A DNA stretch of 64,000 bases from Ciona intestinalis (taxonomy: Eukaryota; Chordata; Ascidiacea; Phlebobranchia; Cionidae), in contig NC_020177.2 in assembly GCF_000224145.3 (NCBI RefSeq), forward strand, positions 3,465,369 to 3,529,368, read 5' to 3'. This document shows, piece after piece, positions 25,901-37,900 of the stretch. The notes below the pieces were generated by a model that saw nothing but the letters and a program-made list of their open reading frames with translations, made no database searches and had not been told where the DNA came from. Positions within the stretch are counted from its first letter, which is position 1. Each line of letters opens with the position of its first letter. The translations under genes were made by a program, and so were the position numbers.

Positions 25901-28900
25901 ATGTGCTACCGTGTCCATCTCATATCCTACAGTAGTATACTGCAGATGAGTAAATATACGTACGTGGTCCGATGCATTTGACTTCTAACTTGCCGTCTCC
26001 AGCTTGTTCAGTGTGAACATCAAAATTTGCGACTTGGCGGACGGTTAATCCGTTTGGTTCAACTCCGGGTCCTTCTGCCCAAACTGCCGATGGGTTAAGA
26101 GCTGTAATTAAAAAAGTTAAATTTAAATGTCCTTTAAAGTGATAAAGTAGATTTGAGTTAGATAATACATGTTTTGATGGTACAATAAGATATGGTACAG
26201 ACAAAAATCAAGTCCAAAGTCCAAACAATTTGTTGGACTCGATTTTATCAATAACGTTTCAGTGGCACCGGATCCTTACTGTATTTCTTTACACATGAAT
26301 CGTTAAACTCGAGCACCAGTTCAGGGTCAGTTCTGTGGAATTTATTACAAGATAATATGTTTGACTTACGCAGTGAGATGGGCACTTCGAATGGGCTCTT
26401 ATTAATCGGTGCATCAGCAAACAATACATGAACGTGGTGCGGTCCGTTCTTAGATGGAGTATAGGTAACTTTGTAAGTTTCTCCTTGCTTCTCGATCTTA
26501 GGTCGAACCGATTGCTTACAACCAGTCGGGTCTTCGATGACCACGTTAACGTCTCCTGCTCCAGCGTCTGAATTATTTAAAAGAGTCGTTATTTTTATAT
26601 AGTAAATACCAAGCCACGGTACACGCATTCCCTCAATGAGCTTTTCTATCGAATAAGTAGCGTATGCAGTTGAACTAAGTAACAACTGGCGTTTTCGTGA
26701 TATGTAAACCAGTATAAAATGTATAAATAAAAACACATGTTGCGTTTTATATATCGGGTGTTAGTAATTTGCCAACTATGGCCCAAATCCCAGGCCTTGT
26801 GGCCCGTTTCTCCGTAGGCTATTACTCATGACGAATTGAATGGAACGTGTAATCATGAAATAGTCGTAATGTTATATATACCTGTTGTAATCACATCGAA
26901 ATGTGTAGGATGGTTTACAATATTTCCAGGTAGAAGGCCGGGTCCTTTCGCCACAACTTTGCTCGGGTCAGCGGGAGAATCATCAACGTAAACCTTGAAC
27001 GGGCTCTTATGGATTCCCACACCGGCAAACATGACTGTTACCTAAGTAAATATAGCATGGGCGTTTAACGTTGATATTGCGAGTGGTGTGTAGATTAGGG
27101 GTGTTGCCGTAACTTTACGTTCACATCATAAATGTGACATTTGAGAAAGAATAGAACCTTGAATGTTAGAAGTTGTACTATACACACCGTATAAATATAA
27201 CAGCTATTTTTGGCTGTATTGGGCGAATACAAAATTTGGAGAAATTAATATTACGTCGGGGTCAAAAGACATGTTGGCATAATGGCATAGCTAACGTCAC
27301 AATAAATCACTTAATTGCAAAGCAATGAGAACAAATATTTGAGCAACTAATCTTAATAGCCGCGCTTGAAATGCAGTATCCTGTAAAAGTTTCGTATATA
27401 ATACTGTTAAGTAAGATAAGATGCCCTTAGCACCTGTATACAATATTTCATGGCCGTGTTTTTAACAATTAAGAACGCCGTTTAGAACCGTGAGATGAGT
27501 TCATTCAATTATGTAAATAGTTTAAAGGAAAACATGCTCTATCGTACCTTCCTTACTACATCAAAAGTAAAATCACCAAACGAGTAAAAAAATATTAAAA
27601 AACACCCTTTTCAGTTTACACTGATGGTTTAGTAATGTAGTCGCATTCAATCGGCAATGTACCGAGTTCAGAAGTAGTTTAGTGAGTGTGTTGACAAGAA
27701 AAATGTTTGCCAACTTTCTGCGGTGTTTGAACACCGGTGGTCAGTACTGCCAGACATTCTTAAGGGCAAAGATTTTCGAGTGGAATTCCGCGCAGAAGTG
27801 GTTTAAATGTTACTTAACGAAAGCGAGTTTGGGAGAATTATAATATATAGTACTGTGAGTAAGATGGGACACCTTTAGGGGCATAATATCCTGATCGTGT
27901 TTTAAACACTTAACAACGGTCTATAGGAATCGTGAGAAATTGGTGTTATGATTCTTTGGGACGAGAAAATAGAATGAAAAGGTGTCCCATCTTACCCAAC
28001 CCTACTATACAACGTGCTAGTTAAGAAGAACTGCTATAAAATCGTTTCGAAACACTGCTGTCGATACAAGGTTTATGAGATAAGATAAACAGAAGTCCGT
28101 ACATTACGACATCGCTTCTTTTGATATTTCATTACATGTGTACATTTGGCTACTCATCGCCAAGCGTTCAGGCTTCCAGCGTCATTTTCAAAGCGTAGCC
28201 GGGGCTATAAATTATTTTGTCGCGCTTAAACCGACTTACAGCTATTGGAAGCTGCAGTTGAGGGCCCGAGGCAGAAAACATGGTAAGTGTGACGCACATA
28301 TACGTCTAAACCGTGATATCACTTAAGATATATCCGACGCCATTAAAAGGTATGTTTTTCCGTGTTATACGTCTAATAGTGCGTAATTACCACATATTCT
28401 CTGCTCTTACAACGTATTATCCTATTTGAACTTTGACATGTACGAACAAAATTTTAACATAAATACGAAACCATTCAGACCAAAAGTTTGGAAAATCTGA
28501 GCATCAACTTGTACCATATTTATAGAAATTACACAAAACACAAACCTCGTAGTCTCCTGGCATATCAGGATAGTAAGTCACAGAGTACGTTTTAAGCTTG
28601 TCGTTGTTGGGGGTGGCTTGCAATTCAGTCTTGTGGCCTTCAGGGTTGGTCAGGTAAACCAGAACTTCACCGGAACCAGCAGAAACAGTTTCCACAGTAA
28701 ATGGTGCAGGGGAACCCACTTTGCAACCCTTGGGCTCAATACCTAGGAAAACATTAATTGACTTATAGAAATTGGATGATGGGTAATAGGCCGTATAAAG
28801 CATAAATTCTAAGCCCCATAGATCCCCTGCCATGTTTAAAAAGGACACCATCCATACAGAATGGAACTTATATAAATGAAGTTTGTACCAGTTCATGGTT

Positions 28901-31900
28901 TTGAACAGAGAGCATGGGATAAAAACTGGCAGTATTTTTTATGTTCGAAATTTTTAGGTATTTAGCAGATCTTGTTGAAAGAACACATTGTTCGTTTTAA
29001 CGGTTATTCGATCTAATGTGTATACCATTCTGCACCAAAATTCACTAAACGATGAGGCAAGTATCAAACACACACCTTTGCCATAAGCTCTTGCTTTCTT
29101 TCCGTTTGTTTTTGGTCGCAGAGGTGCACCAGGCTTCAAAGTCGCTTTCGGGAATTGCGACAAATAAGTCATTACACTAAGCTCGTCCACGTGGGGGTTA
29201 GTGATTTCCTCTGGCGTGATAACCTACAAAAGTCGAATATATTTACACATCGGTGAAATTACACCCCAATCCAATGTAATCGAGCTGTAGGAATTCGTCC
29301 GGAAAAAAAGAAATCGCCGAGGTAGAAATATTTACAGAGAAGCTATCGAAAATCGTGAATTGAAATTGTTTGTTTCGTAGATATGATTTTGATGTCCAGG
29401 CAGTTTTTGATAATACACGAGAATGTCCAACGACCGCTTGTTATTCATTTTACAACCCAATACAAGAGAGCTTAGTTGTATGTCAACGCAATTCGGTACA
29501 AAGTGACAGTAAAATTTATTATTTTGCTACTCTAATTATTTCAGTCGGCGCGATGGGCTGCTACAAGCTTCAGGCGAATTACTGGGGCGTGACGACGGTA
29601 CGTAACAATGCATTGAGTCGGTCGCGCTCCTTTTAAGGAGTGGAGACGCCGAATAGTTGTGGCGGTCTCAAATAATTGGGAGTGAGGAGTTTTAGTTTGT
29701 TACGAGTCGACTCAGCTGATAGATTTGAATTATAACCAACAAACACGGTCACAGTGGGCCAATTTTGAAACATTGTTTCAAAACGATTTCGAAAACATTG
29801 ATAATTAATTGGGCTGGGCATTTTAACAACGTAAAACTACAAAAGGAAGCATTATAATGCTCTTTCGCATTATGCTATGTTGATTAATACTACACGCATA
29901 GTCCATACCATGCGTAGGAATGTGCAACTAGCTGTTTCAAGGCCATGAAATATTCATTGCATATTTAAAACGTACTATAGCGGAATAAGGTAGTATTCAA
30001 GCAGGGGTCTTAGGTGTAATTTAATGCTGAGTTGTCCTACAGTGGTGGGAATACGTGGTATTTTCACAGCAGTCCCATCTCTCTGTTTCAAGTGGGTCGC
30101 TTTTGAGCCGAATCAGCCGTCAGAATTTCGCTACACAAAAGATTTCTATGCGAATTCACTGAAGCGATGCGATTGTGGTTTCTCGTGGATAACGAAAGGG
30201 GCTTGGACACTTAGAGAGAATACACAACACAACTGTTCGCGTTTACAGAAAACTTCTGTATAGAAATACCACAACAGTTATAGGAAGCTTTTCGCGTTTA
30301 ATGAAAGCTTGCCTGAAAATAGCGAGCAGACTTTAAAACACGAACTGCAACCGCATAACAAACAAACCGAAAAAAACACGAAAAACAGCTAATAAAATAA
30401 AAAACAACATGCGGAGTAGCAGACGTGGTTTATATGTTGCCATGCATTGTGTGAATACCTGTGGTACGCCTAACCATTCGTCTGCCAATTTCATCGCCTC
30501 GGCAGTGTTTTCCATTGGGTTGTTCGGATCCCAATCCTCCCAGTCAGGGCACAAGCCTGATGACGTAACGGTGACGTAGGTGGTCGTGAAGTGGGCGGTC
30601 AAACAAACATGCAAATAAGCAGGCAAACTCGTCATAACAGAGAAAGCAGGTTTTGAATTAAATTTAATGACTACCTTATCTCATTTTGCTGTTCATTGGC
30701 TTGGAACCGACGCATGCAGCCAATCGTAAAATACTTAACAGCTTTACACCGCGAATGAGGGAAATTGGAAAATAATTAAACGCCGGTGCGAACAGCGATA
30801 TTTTTACAACGTCTTGAAATTTTGGCGTTAAAAATTGAATGTTTCAAACTATCGTAGAACAAAGGTTGAAAATCAATTGAAAATACGTTCACACTGTTTA
30901 AATCCAACCACACACATGCGTTGCAAATGCTTGTATATAAGATTTCGTAGATTGAATTTTACCTGAGCGACACCGAGATGATCGTCGGCAAGCGTCATTG
31001 CTTCCGTTGTATTGCCCAGCTTATTAGCGGGGTCCCAATCAACCCATTGAGGACACAAGCCTTTAGGAGAGAAAGATTGAAAAGTAATGCAGATAGAAGT
31101 ATACATAGAACTGGAAAGTTTTAAAGATAATATATAATATATGAAGATAGACAGAATGTATAGTAACAGCAGTGAAACGAGTATGGGGTAAGTACAGATA
31201 CTTAGATGTTATAGTAATAGGGCCAGAATCTGGTTACATAGGACCTAACCCATACAAAATAGAAAAGATGGAGATGCAGTTAGACTATATAACATGAAAC
31301 GAGGACAAGTGCGGAAAAGATTTACAAAGTGAAAGTACAAGACAGGCCACGTTTCGTATATTTGATCCCATCTTTGCGTTTAGTTAGAAACTTTACTATC
31401 AAGACCCACGAGGTTAATTGTATTGTTAATTCGCACATCAACGCGTATTGACAAAGGAAGAGGCGGGTTAACTCCGTACAGTGACTTGTACGGTAAAAAG
31501 AAGTGGCTTGCTTTTAGACAAATGTTACTAACGCGAAACGTTGGTTAGTTTAGGCGCACTACAAGATGATTTTTGATCTAAGATATTTGATACCCTTGCG
31601 CGGTGACGTAAGCTAAACGTTGTTGGTTGTTGTCCGGCGTCGAAACGAGCCAGTTCCAATTGAAAAGACAACGGTTCCGTGTCGGGTGCCGACTTTTAAA
31701 TACGTTTCTCCTTCGAGTTAAATGTGGGGGTCGCAACCCTGTCCAGTATAGGAAGGAAACGAAGGCGACTTATGTTCCGTACGCTTTGTTTACAGTATAT
31801 TTATAACGGCACCAGAAATTGTGTGTTTCGATTTTTATTTTGTATTGAATTGATTAAGTTCAGTTAAAACTATTGCGAGTTCTGTATACAGTTGTATGTA

Positions 31901-34900
31901 GATCGTATACGCGTACACCTGCAAAATTATGAATCATATCCGCATATATACTATCCTGTGACAAAGCAATAATTTCCGCCTTGATGTACACAGTGTTACT
32001 GGTATACAAAGTAGGCCTACTATATAACATAAACCATAAATTCACAACTTACCCGGCGCGCAGTTATCAACCAAAGCACCAAGTGCTGTACCATCCTGCC
32101 AGTTGCCTTTGAAATTAGTGATCGGCATTTGCGGGACTTTGTTCTGTATCCATCCCAGAAGTCTCTGCTTGGGAGTGGCTTTACTCTTTTCTTCTACTTC
32201 TTCTTCTTCGTCCCACATGGGCATAGAGATGGAATAATGCAGAATGAGAGTCCATATCAAACCCAAAATGAGCTTCAAGTTCCCATCCACAATAGCCTTG
32301 CTGTCTGCAAGAAACAAGTCCGGTTTATTTAAACAGAATATTTAAGAACATAACATCGCATAACATATGGTACTGTGGGGGAAGATGGGACACCTTTAGC
32401 ACCTAATATTCAATTATCCTGATCAAGTTTTAAACAATAAACAACGGTTTATGGAAGTCGTGAGAAGCTGGTTTTATAATTCTTCGAATGTTCTTGTTTA
32501 CTACCAAATGGAACGAGAAAATGGAATGAAAAGGTGTCCCATCTTCCCCCACCCCACTGTATATATAGTACTATGGGATAGGTCAGGATAATGTCAGCAC
32601 CAAAAACACATGATTTCTGGTTGTGTGTTTTTTTTAGAACAGTGCATAAATCATATATTGCTGTGTCATTACATGTCTAGTTAAAGTTTTATGATAGCAT
32701 ATACCTTTATAGATAGACATGACTTAACTAGACTAATTGCCGCGTGCATAATATACTAGGTTCGGAAACTTAACGACAAATCCCATAGGACAATGGTGAC
32801 ATTGTATGGAAGCTAATAAGGGGCGACAACGTTAGTTGTACAAGCCCACATATAACTCATGTACAACAGAATCTTGCTAAAAATAATATAGTAGGGTGGG
32901 AGACGGGGCACCTTTAGCACATAACATACAAATATGCTGGTCGTGTTTGAACAATTAACAACGGTCTATGGGAGTCGTGAGAGAACGGTTTTATAATTCC
33001 TTGATTTTTCCTTCCCCACCCTACTATACGTTATTTTTCAATTGACATGAACAATTCAAACCTATTTTATGTTCTATAATTCAACTTATTCATTTTTCAT
33101 AATTTCAAACCAAAATCTACTATACGATTATTTCTATTAGTTTATACTAACGTTATTTGTAGTTTAACGTTCTTAATTTGAATTAGGATAAATATACACC
33201 GTATATCTAGGTTTGTATGAAGCTTATCCAACTAAAATTAATATCCAGTTACCCCCATAGGAATCCCTTTAATTGGTCATTATAACCATTACTGATAAGG
33301 TAACCTTTTTTCAAGAAACTTAATGTATATATACTAGCACTAGGGCGGATGGAATACCGTTAGCATCTAAATTCAATATTTCCTGATCGTGTTTTAAACA
33401 ATTAACAACCCTCTTCTGGAGTGTAATCTTACGGTTTGTATATAGTACTATGGGGGTAAGATGGGACATCTTTAGCACATAATATCGAAATATCTTGATT
33501 GTGTTTTAAACAATGAACAACGGTCTTTGGGAGGTCGTGAGGATATGGTTTTACAATTCTCTAAAAGTTCCAAATGAGAGGAGAGAAAATAGAATAAAAA
33601 GGTGTCCCATTTTCCCCCATTCTACTATATAAATATATGCATATTCTATTCAAATATTATATCGCTCTTGTATATATGTTACTTTTAGTCAACTTGTATG
33701 ACATACTTATTAGCGACTGCTAAAAAACTGTTGCTTTGGTTTAAACGGTATTGACATTACTGAGACTGCAGTAAAATTGAGCCACAAAAATTGAGGGTAA
33801 TTGACAAGTTTTAAAGAGGGGCGTTATCTTGTATAGGCCACATTCCAATGACGTCATATGTAATTGAATCTGTGGACAGGCACCCTTGAACGTATATTCT
33901 CACTTACTCCCACNNNNNNNNNNNNNNNNNNNNNNNNNNNNNNNNNNNNNNNNNNNNNNNNNNNNNNNNNNNNNNNNNNNNNNNNNNNNNNNNNNNNNNN
34001 NNNNNNNNNNNNNNNNNNNNNNNNNNNNNNNNNNNNNNNNNNNNNNNNNNNNNNNNNNNNNNNNNNNNNNNNNNNNNNNNNNNNNNNNNNNNNNNNNNNN
34101 NNNNNNNNNNNNNNNNNNNNNNNNNNNNNNNNNNNNNNNNNNNNNNNNNNNNNNNNNNNNNNNNNNNNNNNNNNNNNNNNNNNNNNNNNNNNNNNNNNNN
34201 NNNNNNNNNNNNNNNNNNNNNNNNNNNNNNNNNNNNNNNNNNNNNNNNNNNNNNNNNNNNNNNNNNNNNNNNNNNNNNNNNNNNNNNNNNNNNNNNNNNN
34301 NNNNNNNNNNNNNNNNNNNNNNNNNNNNNNNNNNNNNNNNNNNNNNNNNNNNNNNNNNNNNNNNNNNNNNNNNNNNNNNNNNNNNNNNNNNNNNNNNNNN
34401 NNNNNNNNNNNNNTATGTTGCCATGCATTGTGTGAATACCTGTGGTACGCCTAACCATTCGTCTGCCAATTTCATCGCCTCGGCAGTGTTTTCCATTGGG
34501 TTGTTCGGATCCCAATCCTCCCAGTCAGGGCACAAGCCTGATGACGTAACGGTGACGTAGGTGGCCGTGAAGTGGGCGGTCAAACAAACATGCAAATAAG
34601 CAGGCAAACTCGTCATAACAGAGAAAGCAGGTTTTGAATCAAATTTAATGACTACCTTATCTCATTTTGCTGTTCATTGGCTTGGAACCGACGCATGCAG
34701 CCAATCGTAAAATACTTAACAGCTTTACACCGCGAATGAGGGAAATTGGAAAATAATTAAACGCCGGTGCGAACAGCGATATTTTTACAACGTCTCGAAA
34801 TTTTAGCGTTAAAAATTGAATGTTTCAAACTATCGTAGAACAAAGGTTTTAAAAATCAATTGAAAATACGTTCACACTGTTTAAATCCAACCACACACAT

Positions 34901-37900
34901 GCGTTGCAAATGCTTGTATATAAGATTTCGTAGATTGAATTTTACCTGAGCGACACCGAGATGATCGTCGGCAAGCGTCATTGCTTCCGTTGTATTGCCC
35001 AGCTTATTAGCGGGGTCCCAATCCACCCATTGAGGACACAAGCCTTTAGGAGAGAAAGATTGAAAAGAAAGGGATAGAAAAGTTATGCAGATAGAAGTAT
35101 ACATAGAACTGGAAAGTTTTAAAGATAATATATAATATATGAAGATAGACAGAATGTATAGTAACAGCAGTGAAACGAGTATGGGGTAAGTACAGATACT
35201 TAGATGTTATAGTAATAGGGCCAGAGTCTGGTTACATAGGACCTAACCCATACAAAATAGAAAAGATGGAGATGCAGTTAGACTATATAACATGAAACGA
35301 GTACAAGTGCAGAAAAGATTTACAAAGTGAAAGTACAAGACAGGCCACGTTTCGTATATTTGATCCCATCTTTGCGTTTAGTTAGAAACTTTACTATAAA
35401 GACCCACGAGGTTAATTGTATTGTTAATTCGCACACCAACGCGTATTGACAAAGGAAGAGGCGGGTTAACTCCGTACAGTGACTTGTACGGTGAAAAGAA
35501 GTGGCTTGCTTTTAGACAAATGTTACTAACGCGAAACGTTGGTTAGTTTAGGCGCACTATAAGATGATTTTTGATCTAAGATATTTGATACCCTTGCGCG
35601 GTGACGTAAGCTAAACGTTCTTGGTTGTTGTCCGGCGTCGAAACGAGCCAGTTCCAATTGAAAAGACAACGGTTCCGTGTCGGGTGCCGACTTTTAAATA
35701 CGTTTCTCCTTCGAGTTAAATGTGGGGGTCGCAACCCTGTCCAGTATAGGAAGGAAACGAAGGCGACTTATGTTCCGTACGCTTTGTTTACAGTATATTT
35801 ATAACGGCACCAGAAATTGTGTGTTTCGATTTTTATTTTGTATTGAATTGATTAAGTTCAGTTAAAACTATTGCGAGTTCTGTATACAGTTGTATGTAGA
35901 TCGTATACGCGTACACCTGCAAAATTATGAGTCATATCCGCATATATACTATCCTGTGACAAAGCAATAATTTCCGCCTTGATGTACACAATGTTACTGG
36001 TATACAAAGTAGGCCTACTATATAACATAAACCATAAATTCACAACTTACCCGGCGCGCAGTTATCAACCAAAGCACCAAGTGCTGTACCATCCTGCCAG
36101 TTGCCTTTGAAATTAGTGATCGGCATTTGCGGGACTTTGTTCTGTATCCATCCCAGAAGTCTCTGCTTGGGAGTGGCTTTACTCTTTTCTTCTACTTCTT
36201 CTTCTTCGTCCCACATGGGCATAGAGATGGAATAATGCAGAATGAGAGTCCATATCAAACCCAAAATGAGCTTCAAGTTCCCATCCACAATAGCCTTGCT
36301 GTCTGCAAGAAACAAGTCCGGATTATTTAAACAGAATATTTAAGAACATAACATCGCATAACATATGGTACTGTGGGGGAAGATGGGACACCTTTAGCAC
36401 CTAATATTCAATTATCCTGATCAAGTTTTAAACAATAAACAACGGTTTATGGAAGTCGTGAGAAGCTGGTTTTATAATTCTTCGAATGTTCTTGTTTACT
36501 ACCAAATGGAACGAGAAAATAGAATGAAAAGGTGTCCCATCTTCCCCCACCCTACTGTATATATAGTACTATGGGATAGGTCAGGATAAAGTCAGCACCA
36601 AAAACACATGATTTCTGGTTGTGTGTTTTTTTTAGAACAGTGCATAAATCATATATTGCTCTGTCATTACATGTCTAGTTAAAGTTTTATGATAGCATAT
36701 ACCTTTATAGATAGACATGACTTAACTAGACTAATTGCCGCGTGCATAATATACTAGGTTCGGAAACTTAACGACAAATCCCATAGGACAATGGTGACAT
36801 TGTATGGAAGCTAATAAGGGGCGACAACGTTAGTTGTACAAGCCCACATATAACTCATGTACAACAGAATCTTGCTAAAATAATATAGTAGGGTGGGAGA
36901 CGGGGCACCTTTAGCACATAACATACAAATATGCTGGTCGTGTTTGAACAATTAACAACGGTCTATGGGAGTCGTGAGAGAACGGTTTTATAATTCCTTG
37001 ATTTTTCCTTCCCCACCCTACTATACGTTATTTTTCAATTGACATGAACAATTCAAACCTATTTTATGTTCTATAATTCAACTTATTCATTTTTCATAAT
37101 TTCAAACCAAAATCTACTATACGATTATTTCTATTAGTTTATACTAACGTTCTTTGTAGTTTAACGTTCTTAATTTGAATTAGGATAAATATACACCGTA
37201 TATCTAGGTTTGTATGAAGCTTATCCAACTAAAATTAATATCCAGTTACCCCCATAGGAATCCCGTAAATTGGTCATTATAACCATTACTGATAAGGTAA
37301 CCTTTTTTCAAGAAACTTAATGTATATATACTAGCACTGGGGCGGATGGAATACCGTTAGCATCTAAATTCAATATTTCCTGATCGTGTTTTAAACAATT
37401 AACAACCCTCTTTTTGAGTGTAATCTTACGGTTTGTATATAGTACTATGGGGGTAAGATGGGACATCTTTAGCACATAATATCGAAATATCTTGATTGTG
37501 TTTTAAACTATGAACAACGGTCTTTGGGGGTCGTGAGGATATGGTTTTACAATTCTTTGAAAGTTCCAAATGAGAGGAGAGAAAATAGAATAAAAAGGTG
37601 TCCCATTTTCCCCCATTCTACTATATAAATATATGCATATTCTATTCAAATATTATATCGCTCTTGTATATATGTTACTTTTAGTCAACTTGTATGACAT
37701 ACTTATTAGCGACTGCTAAAAAACTGTTGCTTTGGTTTAAACGGTATTGACATTACTGAGACTGCAGTAAAATTGAGCCACAAAAATTGAGGGTAATTGA
37801 CAAGTTTTAAAGAGGGGCGTTATCTTGTATAGGCCACATTCCAATGACGTCATATGTAATTGAATCTGTGGCCAGGCACCCTTGAACGTATATTTTCACT

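Larger units (their letters stand above)
30433..33913. repeat. Copy 1 of a ~3.5-kb near-identical duplicated segment
   Basis: Matches 34414-37909 from end to end with an offset of 3981-3998 bp. I counted about 30 differences by eye (roughly 1%) plus an 18-bp indel near 31081. It contains filamin exons 2, 3a and 3b and three MITE copies. It ends exactly at the N gap. Confidence 0.97.

Noticed and set aside
28138..28326. 62-residue plus-strand frame in a filamin intron
   Set aside because: No homology recognised and no splice or start context; likely chance.
33864..34616. Long open frames across the N run on both strands
   Set aside because: They consist mostly of undetermined residues; only the exon 3b part at 34440-34537 is real.
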